Of a DNA stretch of 64,000 nucleotides, positions 9,300 to 17,991 are shown piece by piece. The DNA is from Candidatus Paralachnospira caecorum (GTDB lineage Bacteria > Bacillota > Clostridia > Lachnospirales > Lachnospiraceae), in contig CAJFHG010000005.1 of the NCBI GenBank assembly GCA_904379015.1, forward strand, positions 1 through 64,000, read 5' to 3'. The position numbers and the translations under genes were made by a program. The first letter of the stretch is position 1, and each line of letters opens with the position of its first letter. The notes beneath the pieces are model-generated. The model saw only the letters and a program-made list of their open reading frames with translations, ran no database searches and was not told where the DNA came from.

Positions 9300-9974
9300 A
9301 TGTTTAAAATACTGGTCGTAGAGGATGACAGGGAACTGAATAAAACGGTATGCTCTTATCTGGATCAGAACGGATATGAGGCCACAGGATGTCTGGGAGC
9401 GGCGGAGGCCTACGATGCCATGTACGGAGGGACCCTGTTTGATCTGATCATATCGGATATCATGATGCCGGGAGTGGACGGATTTGAATTCGCGAAGTCA
9501 GTGAGAGAGCTGAATCAGGAGATTCCCATCCTGTTCATGACAGCGAGGGATGATTTCGCTTCCAAGCAGCGCGGATTTAAAAGCGGGATTGACGATTATA
9601 TGGTAAAGCCGGTGGATCTGGATGAGCTGCTGCTGCGGATCGGCGCTCTGCTGCGCCGCGCCGGAATCGCGTCCAGCAAAAGGCTGACAGTGGGCAGCCT
9701 TACGCTGGACGCGGAAGAGCATACTGCTTATCTGGATGGGGAGGAGGTTCCGCTGACGGTGCGGGAGTTCAATCTGATCTACAAGCTCCTGTCCTATCCG
9801 AAGAAAACCTTTACCCGGTCTCAGCTGATGGACGAGTTCTGGGACAGCGGCACCTCCTCCGGTCCCCGGACAGTCGATGTGTATATGACCAAACTGCGGG
9901 ACAAATTTTCAAACTGCAGCGATTTTGAGATTGTAACCGTTCATGGTCTGGGCTATAAGGCGGTATTGAAATGA
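9300..9974 (+). CDS. OmpR-family response regulator
   Basis: This 224-residue protein has a receiver domain with acidic pocket EDD (8-10), phosphoacceptor D53 in ISDIMMPGVD and the K of MVKPVD. A winged-helix DNA-binding domain follows (VPLTVREFNLIYKLL, SGPRTVDVYMTKLRDKF). A strong AAAAAAGGAGGAGG site precedes the ATG. The gene overlaps the kinase gene by 4 bases (ATGA), so the two are a cognate pair. The 11-bp repeats at 8877 are a possible target. Confidence 0.95.
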   Translation: MFKILVVEDDRELNKTVCSYLDQNGYEATGCLGAAEAYDAMYGGTLFDLIISDIMMPGVDGFEFAKSVRELNQEIPILFMTARDDFASKQRGFKSGIDDYMVKPVDLDELLLRIGALLRRAGIASSKRLTVGSLTLDAEEHTAYLDGEEVPLTVREFNLIYKLLSYPKKTFTRSQLMDEFWDSGTSSGPRTVDVYMTKLRDKFSNCSDFEIVTVHGLGYKAVLK

Positions 9975-11083
9975 GCGATGAAACAAGAAAGAGAAAAAGG
10001 CAGCAGAGACTGTTTTCCCTGCGCCGCTACATCATTTTTTTCTTTTTGATGGCAGGCGTCATAACCTGCTGCATGACGTTGTTTCTCAACATGATGTCAA
10101 GATCGACCGGGCTTGTCCTGTCCAAGGCATATCTGGAGCAGGCAGCGAAGGTGACATTTTTAAACGTGATGCTTCTGAGTCTTCTGTGTACCATGATCGA
10201 CGGCATCCGGAGAAAGATCATGGTTGAGCGGCCGGTCAGACAGATCACAGACGCGGCGGAGCAGATCATGCAGGGAGATTTTTCTGTCCGGATCCCCTCT
10301 GTATCCGGCCTGGACCCTGCGGACGGCTTCGGGGTGATCGCGGAATACTTCAATCAGATGGCCCGGGAGCTGGCCGGCACGGAGACTCTGCGGACCGATT
10401 TTATCGCCAATGTGTCCCATGAACTGAAAACGCCTCTTGCCGTGATCCAGAATTACGGCACGATGCTGGGGCAGCCAGGGCTGCCGGAGGACAAACGGAT
10501 CGAGTACGCCAGGGCGGTCACGGACACCTCCAGGCGGCTGGCCAGCCTGATCACCAATATTCTGAAACTGAACAAGCTGGAGAATCAGCAGATTTATCCG
10601 ACTGTTCAGACCTATGACCTGGGGGAGCAGCTCTGCGAATGCCTGCTCTCCTTTGAGAACGCCTGGGAGAAAAAAGAGCTGGAGATCGATACGGATGTGG
10701 AGGAGAATGTGATGGTGGATGCGGACGCGGAGCTTCTGTCTCTGGTCTGGAACAATCTGTTTTCCAACGCGGTCAAGTTCACGGAACCCCACGGCAGGAT
10801 TTCCCTCTCCCTGTGTTCGGAGGGCGGCGACGCTGTCGTGCAGGTGTCGGATACCGGGTGCGGCATTCCTCCGGAAGTAGGAGCCCATATATTTGAAAAA
10901 TTTTATCAGGGAGATACCTCCCATGCCACCCAGGGGAACGGTCTTGGTCTGGCGCTCGTCAAACGGGTCATGGATATCATCCAGGGAGATATTTCTGTCA
11001 GCAGTGAAGCCGGGAAGGGCAGCACCTTTACCGTAAGGCTCAGGAGAAAGAACGATGAAAAATCTGAAAAAAATCATGCATAG
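9971..11083 (+). CDS. Membrane sensor histidine kinase
   Basis: 370 residues. Two N-terminal membrane segments (about 19-40 and 60-76) are separated by only a short outside loop, so it may sense the membrane or a partner protein and not a soluble ligand. Next come a HAMP-like linker, a HisKA domain with phosphoacceptor H150 (NVSHELKTPLAV), and a HATPase with N box NNLFSNAVKF, G1 DTGCGIPPE and G2 GNGLGLALVK. It pairs with the regulator immediately upstream. The small extracytoplasmic loop resembles intramembrane-sensing kinases that work with transporters. Confidence 0.93.
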   Translation: MSDETRKRKRQQRLFSLRRYIIFFFLMAGVITCCMTLFLNMMSRSTGLVLSKAYLEQAAKVTFLNVMLLSLLCTMIDGIRRKIMVERPVRQITDAAEQIMQGDFSVRIPSVSGLDPADGFGVIAEYFNQMARELAGTETLRTDFIANVSHELKTPLAVIQNYGTMLGQPGLPEDKRIEYARAVTDTSRRLASLITNILKLNKLENQQIYPTVQTYDLGEQLCECLLSFENAWEKKELEIDTDVEENVMVDADAELLSLVWNNLFSNAVKFTEPHGRISLSLCSEGGDAVVQVSDTGCGIPPEVGAHIFEKFYQGDTSHATQGNGLGLALVKRVMDIIQGDISVSSEAGKGSTFTVRLRRKNDEKSEKNHA

Positions 11084-11616
11084 GCTTTTATTTCCGGGAA
11101 CAGCGGCGGTGATCATCAGCGTGCCCGTCAGCGCCTGCCTGCTGGCCTATACATTCCTGGAGGCGGGAGAGGACAGTCCTGTGGCTTATGTGTCTTATGT
11201 GATTTCCGCCTATTCTCTGACGATTGTATGCGCGAATCTTCTGCCCATGATCAGAAGAGGAAACCGGATGGCCGGGCAGAATCCCTATATCCGGCGGTAT
11301 TTGGAGGATATTCCTTTTAAAATGAACGTTTCGCTCCATTTTTCTCTGGCGATCAATCTGGTCTATTCGGCGTACAACGCCGTTTCCAGCTTCCGCTATC
11401 ATTCCGTCTGGTTCGGGACGCTGGCTGCGTATTATATCCTGCTGTCAGTCACACGGTATCTTCTGGTCCGTTACGCGCACCGGCATGGATTTGAGGGAAA
11501 CGGGAAGGCCCACCGGCGGCGCGGTCTGCGCCATTGTGGTAGGGATGGGGCTGGTCATGATCACCCGGTCCACCAGGCAGCTGAAAAAGATGAGAAATAA
11601 CAATTCTGAAACGTAA
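11055..11616 (+). pseudogene. Polytopic membrane protein gene with internal deletion and frameshift
   Basis: The 5' part (from ATG 11055) encodes a membrane protein (LLFPGTAAVIISVPVSACLL, FSLAINLVYSAYNAV) up to about 11480. The frame then runs into arginine- and histidine-rich nonsense (RRRGLRHCGRDGAG) ending at 11600. In a second frame, 11485-11616 encodes TGGAVCAIVVGMGLVMI followed by TRSTRQLKKM, which matches the expected C-terminal membrane helix of this clostridial family as I recall it. Full-length relatives are about 300 residues, so roughly 120 residues appear missing at the junction near 11485-11510. It overlaps the upstream kinase by 29 bases. Confidence 0.7.
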
Positions 11617-11637
11617 TGCTGTTCAACAGGCATTTTT
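11616..11637 (+). terminator. Small hairpin with U-tract after the membrane-protein remnant
   Basis: ATGCTGTT (11616-11623) pairs with AACA and GCAT (11625-11633, one bulged G), followed by TTTTT. The stem is short and the loop tight, so strength is uncertain. Confidence 0.4.
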
Positions 11638-11679
11638 ATCATAGATAGGATGAATAAAACAGTAGGAAGGATGAATGCT

Positions 11680-12069
11680 ATGGAAGGCAGACAGGAAATA
11701 TTTGAATACACGTATTCGGCAAAGCAGCAGGAGGAGATCCAGAACATCCGGAAAAAGTACCTGCCGAAAGAAGAGGATAAAATGGAGCAGCTGCGGCGGC
11801 TGGATCAGAGCGCCACAAAAAAGGGAACCATCGTTTCCATCATTGTGGGAATCGCCGGATGCCTGATCATGGGTACAGGCATGTGCTGCAGTATGGTATG
11901 GATGGGATCCCTGTTCATACCGGGAATTATCATTGGAATGATCGGAATTCTGGGGGTCGCCGCGGCCTATCCTCTTTATAACCGCATTACAAAAAAAGAA
12001 CGGGAACGGCTGGCGCCGCAGATCCTGCAGCTGACAGAAGAACTGTCAAAATCCGGCGGAACTGTCTGA
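11680..12069 (+). CDS. Small two-helix membrane protein of unknown function
   Basis: A 129-residue protein with a charged N-terminal region (YSAKQQEEIQNIRKKYLPKEEDK), two hydrophobic segments (GTIVSIIVGIAGCLIMGTG and LFIPGIIIGMIGILGVAAA) and a basic C-terminal tail. The frame is open from 11650, but AGTAGGAAGG (11661-11670) fits the ATG at 11680 best. Similar small proteins are common in Lachnospiraceae, but I know no function. A long hairpin follows and the next gene is convergent. Confidence 0.75.
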   Translation: MEGRQEIFEYTYSAKQQEEIQNIRKKYLPKEEDKMEQLRRLDQSATKKGTIVSIIVGIAGCLIMGTGMCCSMVWMGSLFIPGIIIGMIGILGVAAAYPLYNRITKKERERLAPQILQLTEELSKSGGTV

Positions 12070-12107
12070 ATCCCTGCACAGCCGGCCGGGCATATCCCGG
12101 AACAGAT

Positions 12108-12158
12108 ACTGGGGCCCGAGGTGTGTTTTGTCTGATGAAATACACCTCGGGCCTCAGT
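12108..12158. terminator. Long perfect hairpin between convergent genes
   Basis: GGCCCGAGGTGT (12113-12124) pairs with ACACCTCGGGCC (12142-12153), and the stem extends outward to about 17 bp. There is no U-tract on either side. The position between convergent genes suggests a bidirectional transcription barrier. Confidence 0.55.
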
Positions 12159-12171
12159 GTCATGCGGAGGT

Positions 12172-12399
12172 TCACTCTGTGAAAGTATACTTGTAGGAAA
12201 CGCTTTCTTTTTCCAGAGTATACCGGATTTCTCCGGAGGAAAGGATCTCTTTTTGGACCTGGTCCCAGTCTCTGGCATGTTTCATGCGGACATAGTCATC
12301 CGGATTTTCCAGTTCTGCTTCCTCCACGTAAATCTGCGGCCTGCCGCTACCGGCGCAGGCATTGGAAAGTTCCACCACGATTTCATATTCTTTTTTCAT
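12172..12399 (-). CDS. Small conserved hypothetical protein (75 aa)
   Basis: The frame is open to 12624, but the ATG ending at 12399 has an AGGAG site on the minus strand. The protein beginning MKKEYEIVVELSNACAGS is what I would expect. It is acidic and ends SYKYTFTE, and it has no membrane segment or cofactor motif. The upstream part of the long frame overlaps the kinase gene and is a shadow. I recognise this type from Lachnospiraceae genomes but know no function. Confidence 0.65.
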   Translation of the reverse strand: MKKEYEIVVELSNACAGSGRPQIYVEEAELENPDDYVRMKHARDWDQVQKEILSSGEIRYTLEKESVSYKYTFTE

Positions 12400-12469
12400 A
12401 AGGCATCTCCTGTCTGATTGAGTTAGAAGTATTATATCACCTGTTATTTTTTTATGTAAGCGGAAATTG

Positions 12470-14068
12470 TTACAGAAGATGGTTCTGAGGGAAGGTGATC
12501 TGGAATTCTGTACGGTAAGGGGCCCGGGGCGGCATGGCCAGTCTGATCTGTCCGCCGTGGAGCGAGACGATCCGTTTGACGATGGAAAGGCCGAGCCCTG
12601 TTCCTTCTCCGGAAGTCCGCGCACTGCTGCCTGTGATGAAGGGATCGAAAACCTGGCGGGCTATTTCTTCCGGGATGCCCACGCCATCGTCGGCCACTGT
12701 CAGATGGATTGTCTGTTTTTTGACCCGGAGGGAAACATAGATGGTGGTTCCCTCCGGATTATATTTCAGAGCATTTCCCAGAAGGTTTTCCAGGAGGCGC
12801 CGGAGCAGCTTCGGATCTGCCCGGAAAGGGATGGAGACATCGGGAATATCCACGTCCATCAGGAATCCGCTGTTTTCAATCTCACTGTACTTTTCTGCGA
12901 GAAAGGCTTTGATGAATTCACTCAGCTCCAGATTTTTCTCGTCCAGCCGGTAGCCGGGATGATCCATGCGCACATATTCAAAAAGAGAATCGATGAGCTC
13001 CGAGGCCAGCTCCGACTTATTGTAAATGGCTGTCAGATAACGTTTCTTCTGACTGTCGGGAATCCGGTTTTCCATGAATGCCTTCGCGTAACCCTGGATT
13101 ACGGTCAGGGGGGTTTTCAGGTCATGGGAAATGTCGGCTACGATCCGCTGCTTTTCCTGGTAGATTTCTTCCTTTTCTTTCTGGGTCCGGGAAAGCCGCT
13201 TCATCAGTTCCCTGAAACTGTCCACGGTGGAGAGGAATTCTATGGGGACGTTTTTTTCGTCCAATTCGAAGGCCGCGTTCTGCTGGCAGGACAGAATGGC
13301 CTGGTTCAGCGGGCGGATCGATTTTCTGATCTTCCGGGTGAACAGGAAAACCTCGATGATAATGATGGCGCAGACCACTGGAATGGCGGTCAGCCACAGC
13401 CAGTTTGTGTTGCGCACGATCTTGTCATAGGAGGCGGAGTTGATCTGGGGCGACAGAAAGACCAGCGTCCGGTTTTCTCCGCCGGATGTCTCGTACTCAT
13501 ATTTCTCAATGTTCATGTTTTTGGAGTAAACACCCTGGAGCAGATCAAATTCCTGTTCTGTCAGATAATGCCTGGGGGCGAACAGATTTCCGTATAAAAT
13601 CTGGTACTCCTCATCCAGCACGCAGCTTTCCAGAATCTCGGCGGATCCCGTGTCTTCATTGATGCTGTTCAGAAAGATCAGATAGCGGGCGTTCCCGAGA
13701 CTGTCAGAGGTTTCATATATGGAGTAATAGGTGCCGCAGGTATAACTGTTGATAACAGAAATATCATCGGCACTGATCTGCTCGGAAATTTCCCTGCTGG
13801 TGGTATAGATCACCTGGCCGTCGTCACCGAAAATGATATAATGGCAGGGGCCGGACAGACTGGAGGGAAGCCTGGAAAAGCTGTCCTCCTTCAGGGCATC
13901 CTCATACGCGAGAAGATTTTCAATGGAAGGAAAGGCCGTATTCAGCCTGATCTGGATAAAAGAGTTGATCCCGGTATAGAGCAGGAACAGGATCAGGGAA
14001 TAGATCAGGAAATGTCCGGCGCAGGTCAGAATAAAGCTTTTTTTCAGTCTAAATTTTTTTATACTCAA
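12470..14068 (-). CDS. Membrane sensor histidine kinase with large extracytoplasmic domain
   Basis: 532 residues. A membrane helix (about 11-33), a ~185-residue outside sensor region, a second helix (about 224-244), then a HAMP-like segment, HisKA with phosphoacceptor H315 (DISHDLKTPLTVIQGYAK), and HATPase with NLLGNALKYN, DDGVGIPEE and GTGLGLSIVK. Its start overlaps the regulator gene at 14049-14750. The pair is transcribed away from the dlt-like operon, so control of a surface-polymer modification is the natural inference. Confidence 0.95.
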   Translation of the reverse strand: MSIKKFRLKKSFILTCAGHFLIYSLILFLLYTGINSFIQIRLNTAFPSIENLLAYEDALKEDSFSRLPSSLSGPCHYIIFGDDGQVIYTTSREISEQISADDISVINSYTCGTYYSIYETSDSLGNARYLIFLNSINEDTGSAEILESCVLDEEYQILYGNLFAPRHYLTEQEFDLLQGVYSKNMNIEKYEYETSGGENRTLVFLSPQINSASYDKIVRNTNWLWLTAIPVVCAIIIIEVFLFTRKIRKSIRPLNQAILSCQQNAAFELDEKNVPIEFLSTVDSFRELMKRLSRTQKEKEEIYQEKQRIVADISHDLKTPLTVIQGYAKAFMENRIPDSQKKRYLTAIYNKSELASELIDSLFEYVRMDHPGYRLDEKNLELSEFIKAFLAEKYSEIENSGFLMDVDIPDVSIPFRADPKLLRRLLENLLGNALKYNPEGTTIYVSLRVKKQTIHLTVADDGVGIPEEIARQVFDPFITGSSARTSGEGTGLGLSIVKRIVSLHGGQIRLAMPPRAPYRTEFQITFPQNHLL

Positions 14069-14750
14069 TTTTGTATCCTAACCCCCTGACTGTTTTGATA
14101 TAATTCGGTTTTTCCGGATTATCCTCAATTTTGGAACGGATATTGGAAATATGGACCATCATGGTATTGTCGTCGGTTTCGTATAAATCGCCGTTGATGC
14201 ACTCGTAGAGCTGGGCCTTTGTATAGACCCGCTCGGGCGTTTTCATGAGCTTGGCCATGATCTTCAGTTCGGCGGGGGTGAGAGGCAGGATCTTGCCCCG
14301 CTTGCGCAGCAGAAATTTTTCCGGGTCGAATTCCAGCTCGCCCACCACCAGCAGAGGCGATTCGTCTGTCTGCGGGGAGTCCAGTTCGTAGGTCCGGCGC
14401 AGGACTGCTTTGACCTGAGCTACGACTACGAGCGGATTGAACGGCTTTTTGATATAAGCGTCAGCGCCCAGATTCAGTCCCAGCACTTCATCTACATCCA
14501 TGGTTTTTGCCGAGACGATGATTATGGGAAACGAGGTGTTCTGGCGGACTGTTTTGATAAACTCATAGCCGTTTATCTTTGGCATCATGATGTCTACCAG
14601 GGCCACAGAAATATTCTCCGAGGCGGCAATCTGCAGCGCTTCTTCACCGTTGGAAGCAGAAAATACATGGAAATCGCTGCTGTCCAGATACAAAGTAAGA
14701 AGTTCAATAATATCCGCGTCATCTTCTACGATCAGAATATTGTATTTCAT
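14049..14750 (-). CDS. OmpR-family response regulator
   Basis: 233 residues. The receiver has EDD (9-11), phosphoacceptor D53 (LVDIMMPKIN) and the K of YIKKPFNPL. A winged-helix output domain follows (LPLTPAELKIMAKLM, DDNTMMVHISNIRSKIED, TVRGLGYKIEY). It overlaps the kinase by 20 bases. The intergenic region to the divergent operon at 14983 carries 10-bp direct repeats of the kind such regulators bind, so it may control both directions. Confidence 0.95.
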   Translation of the reverse strand: MKYNILIVEDDADIIELLTLYLDSSDFHVFSASNGEEALQIAASENISVALVDIMMPKINGYEFIKTVRQNTSFPIIIVSAKTMDVDEVLGLNLGADAYIKKPFNPLVVVAQVKAVLRRTYELDSPQTDESPLLVVGELEFDPEKFLLRKRGKILPLTPAELKIMAKLMKTPERVYTKAQLYECINGDLYETDDNTMMVHISNIRSKIEDNPEKPNYIKTVRGLGYKIEYKKI

Positions 14751-14815
14751 CGTCAGATCACTCCTGTATGTTTTTCTATATTATATAACAAAAATATAAA
14801 GCCGGCCTGAGTATA

Positions 14816-14835
14816 TTCTTAAGATTTCTTAAGAC
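14816..14835. promoter_or_regulatory. Perfect-phase 10-bp tandem repeat, likely response-regulator site
   Basis: TTCTTAAGAT (14816-14825) is followed directly by TTCTTAAGAC (14826-14835). Nine of ten bases match, at helical spacing, in the divergent region between the regulator gene and the dlt-like operon. Confidence 0.6.
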
Positions 14836-14896
14836 AGTTCAGGGCGGCCGTTCTTTTTGCCTGCGAAACACGGATTTTCACGGATGTTCTGAAAGC

Positions 14897-14949
14897 TTAA
14901 GAAATTTTAAACCTGGCTACAGGGAAAATGAAGGAAGGGACGGTATACT
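14897..14949 (+). promoter_or_regulatory. Second TTAAG repeat pair and -10 element of the dlt-like operon
   Basis: TTAAG (14897) and TTAAA (14907) are 10 bp apart and related to the perfect repeat at 14816. TATACT (14944-14949) is a good -10 with no recognisable -35 17 bases upstream, which suits an activator-dependent promoter. The operon's first ATG follows 33 bases later. Confidence 0.45.
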
Positions 14950-14982
14950 GAAGGCAGTTCAGAGGACAAGGAGGGAAGAAGG

Positions 14983-16494
14983 ATGAAACGAAATGTTTTG
15001 GAATATCTGGAAGAAACTGCCGGGAAATATCCGGACAAAACCGGTGTAACAGATGAATCGGGAAGCTGCACCTTCCGGGAGCTGATGGAAAAAAGCCGGC
15101 GGACGGGAAGCGCTCTGGCAGCCCGGATTGAACGGCGGGAGCCGGTGGGTGTGTTCATGGAAAAAGGCATCAGCGCGCTTCAGGCGTTTTTCGGCACTGC
15201 GTACGCGGGAGGATTTTATGTTCTGTTTAATCCGGAATTTCCCGAAACCCGGCTCGGCCAGATTCAGTCAGTACTGGACGCATCCGTGATCATTACGGAT
15301 GAAGAACATTATGATGCCGCCTGCAAAATCTTTGAGGGCAGGAAGATATACAAAATAGAAGAGCTTCGGAAGGCGCCCGACGATGAGGCGCATCTGGCCT
15401 ATATCCGTCAGGTGACGCTGGATACGGATCCCTTATATGGGAATTTTACATCCGGGTCCACCGGCGTTCCCTAGGGTGTGGTGGTCAGCCATCGTTCCGT
15501 ACTGGATTTTATCGATCACTTTACAGAGATTTTCGGCATTGGGGAAACAGACGTGATCGGCAATCAGGCGCCTTTTGATTTTGACGTATCGGTGAAGGAT
15601 ATTTATTCCGCCATGAAGACGGGGGCAGAGCTGACGGTGATCCCGAAACGGCTGTTTTCCAATCCGTCGGCGCTTCTGGATTTTATCTGTGACCATAAAA
15701 TCACGACCCTGATCTGGGCGGTATCGGCGCTTTGTCTGGTCAGCTCCTTCCATGGACTGGATTATAAAACGCCGGAGACGGTCAATAAGGTCCTGTTCAG
15801 CGGCGAGGTGATGCCGATGAAGCATCTGAGGGCCTGGATGGAGCATCTGCCGGAAGCCCTGTTCGTTAATCTTTACGGGCCGACAGAGATCACCTGCAAC
15901 TGTACGTATCATGTGATTGACCGGAACCGGCTTTATGAGAAGGGAATCCCTCTGGGAAAGGCGTTTCCCAATGAAGAGGTTTTTCTGCTGAGCTCCGGCG
16001 GCCGCAGGATCCGGGAGCCAGGTGAAGCGGGAGAGATCTGCGTGCGGGGCACGGCCCTGGCGCTCGGTTATTACAACGCGCCGGAGCAGACAGCCGGAAG
16101 CTTTGTCCAGAATCCGGGCAATTCCCATTTTCCTGAACTGATCTACCGGACAGGGGACCTGGGAATCCTGGACGAGGCGGGAGAACTGTACTTCAGCGGA
16201 CGGAAGGATTTCCAGATCAAATATATGGGACACAGGATCGAGCTGGAGGAAATCGAACGTGCGGTCAATCAGATAGAAGGTGTTGAAAGATGCTGCTGTA
16301 TCTTTGACGAAAAGAAAAACAGACTGTACGGGTTTTATGTGGGGACGCCGGATAAAAAAGAGCTCCACGGCATGCTCAGACAGGTACTGCCGGTGTTCAT
16401 GATTCCGGGAACCCTGAAAAAAGCAGACTGGCTGCCGATGACAGCCAACGGAAAAATTGACAGAAAAGCATTGCGCAGACTGACAGGAGGATAG
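14983..16494 (+). pseudogene. DltA-like amino-acid adenylation enzyme interrupted by TAG in its core motif
   Basis: Read through, this is a ~503-residue stand-alone adenylation enzyme. In this family the enzyme makes an aminoacyl-AMP and loads a carrier protein. The core motif reads FTSGSTGVP-stop-GVVVSH: the TAG at 15472-15474 sits where related enzymes have lysine (TSGSTGxPKG), one A-to-T change from AAG. The second half keeps APFDFDVSVKDIY (A4), LYGPTEITCN (A5), YRTGDLG (A7), GHRIELEEIE (A8) and ANGKIDRKAL (A10). AAGGAGGGAAGAAGG precedes the ATG. A GTG at 15478 lacks a ribosome site. Either the gene is freshly inactivated, the base is an error, or the stop is read through. All other genes of the operon look intact. 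Confidence 0.85.
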
Positions 16495-16496
16495 AT

Positions 16497-17717
16497 ATGA
16501 GAACGCAAATGAACAGGAAAATCTTATCGGCTTATCAGACGCCGCTGTACGTGTTTGACATGAAAAACCTGAAGGAACGGATCGGTTTCCTGAGAAGCCG
16601 TCTCCCGGAAGATGTTTCTCTGTGTTATGCAGTGAAGGCCAATCCTTTTATTCTGGGACGGATGGAGAAATGGATCGACCGGTTTGAAGTGTGTTCGCCG
16701 GGAGAGCTGAGGATCTGTCAGGCGCATCAGCTGCCGGTCCGGAAGCTGGTCATCTCCGGTGTATTCAAATCGCCGGAACTGATGGAAGAGCTGATCCGCG
16801 CGGGAGAACAGCCCTGCGCCTATACGGTGGAGTCAGAAGAACAGCTTGAAATGTTAAAGGCGCTGGCGGAAAAGGCGGGACAGAATATCCATGTCCTGCT
16901 GCGGCTGACCAGCGGAAACCAGTTCGGAATGGATGAGGAGGTAGTCCGCAGGATCCTGTGCGGGGACCTGACCGGAAGCCGCCTTACAGTCCGGGGAATC
17001 CAGTATTTTTCCGGAACTCAGAAAAAGTCTGTCAGACGGCTTCAGAAGGAGCTGGATTATGTGGACGGCTTCATCCGGAAGCTGAGAGAGGAAAACGGCA
17101 TATCTGTCCCTGAGCTGGAGTTTGGCCCGGGATTTCCGGTGGCTTATTTTCAGGGAGAGGATTTTGATGAGGAAGAATTCCTGAAAGAGGTTTCCGGACT
17201 GATGAATGGACTGACCTGCGGCGCGAAGCTGACACTGGAGCTGGGAAGAAGCATCGCGGCTTCCTGCGGCAGCTATCTGACCCGCGTGGTGGATACGAAG
17301 ACGAATAAAGGGCAGAATTACGCCATTCTGGACGGCGGCATGCATCAGCTTGTCTATTATGGCCAGTCCATGGCCATGAAGCAGCCGGTATATTCGCTGT
17401 TTCCGGAGAGAACGGCGGAAGATGGGGATGTGAAAAAATGGAATCTCTGCGGTTCTCTGTGCACCATCAATGATATCCTGGCCAAACAGCTTCCCATGGC
17501 AGATCTGAAAAAAGGGGATGTGATCAGGTTTGAGAATACGGGCGCCTACTGCATGACAGAAGGAATTGCCCTGTTTCTGAGCCGGGATCTGCCGGAGATC
17601 ATCCTGATCGATGAACAGGAACAGATCGTGCCCCTCAGAGGACCAGTCCCTGTCTATCATCTCAACCTGCCGGAGAAGCCGGCAGAAGACAGACCGGAAA
17701 ACGGCCGGGAGGACTGA
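16497..17717 (+). CDS. PLP-dependent fold-III decarboxylase-like enzyme (LysA/ornithine-decarboxylase type)
   Basis: 406 residues. The N-terminal alanine-racemase-type barrel carries the PLP lysine in CYAVKANP (K47), CSPGELRI and GIQYFSGTQK. The glycine-rich EFGPGFPVAYF is the likely phosphate-binding loop, and ENTGAYCMTEG is the C-terminal active-site segment seen in diaminopimelate decarboxylases. Such enzymes decarboxylate diaminopimelate, ornithine, lysine or related amino acids. It lies 2 bases after the adenylation gene and 42 before the carrier protein, so it probably supplies or edits the amino acid used by the operon. Canonical dlt operons lack such a gene. The substrate cannot be read from the sequence. 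Confidence 0.85.
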   Translation: MRTQMNRKILSAYQTPLYVFDMKNLKERIGFLRSRLPEDVSLCYAVKANPFILGRMEKWIDRFEVCSPGELRICQAHQLPVRKLVISGVFKSPELMEELIRAGEQPCAYTVESEEQLEMLKALAEKAGQNIHVLLRLTSGNQFGMDEEVVRRILCGDLTGSRLTVRGIQYFSGTQKKSVRRLQKELDYVDGFIRKLREENGISVPELEFGPGFPVAYFQGEDFDEEEFLKEVSGLMNGLTCGAKLTLELGRSIAASCGSYLTRVVDTKTNKGQNYAILDGGMHQLVYYGQSMAMKQPVYSLFPERTAEDGDVKKWNLCGSLCTINDILAKQLPMADLKKGDVIRFENTGAYCMTEGIALFLSRDLPEIILIDEQEQIVPLRGPVPVYHLNLPEKPAEDRPENGRED

Positions 17718-17759
17718 CCGGCGGTCTGCTGAACATATTATGAAAAAGGAGGAATCAGA

Positions 17760-17990
17760 ATGGAACGACTGATTGAAATTTTGGAGGAAATCCAGCCCGG
17801 AGCGGATTACAGAACCTGTACAAACCTGGTAGACGGACATATCCTGGACTCTTTGTCGATCCTCTCGCTGGTGGCGGAGCTGGAGGAGGAATTTGACATT
17901 ATCATTCCCACGGTGGAGATTATCCCGGATCATTTCAATTCCGCTGAAAGCATTTACGCGCTGATCGTCCGCCTCAGGGAGGAGGAGTGA
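17760..17990 (+). CDS. Acyl/aminoacyl carrier protein (DltC-like)
   Basis: A 76-residue acidic four-helix protein with the phosphopantetheine site ILDSLSILSL; S31 is the predicted attachment serine. The size and DSL motif match DltC-type carriers. It should hold the activated amino acid as a thioester for transfer by the MBOAT protein encoded two bases downstream. AAAAAGGAGG precedes the ATG. Confidence 0.9.
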   Translation: MERLIEILEEIQPGADYRTCTNLVDGHILDSLSILSLVAELEEEFDIIIPTVEIIPDHFNSAESIYALIVRLREEE

Positions 17991-17991
17991 T

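Noticed and set aside
12467..13597. Plus-strand open frame opposite the histidine kinase
   Set aside because: The minus strand encodes a complete kinase with all motifs; this frame is its shadow.
15472..15474. TAG read as pyrrolysine or other recoding
   Set aside because: Nothing nearby suggests recoding (no stem-loop or pyl genes in the window), and AAG-to-TAG is a one-base change; a plain nonsense mutation is simpler.
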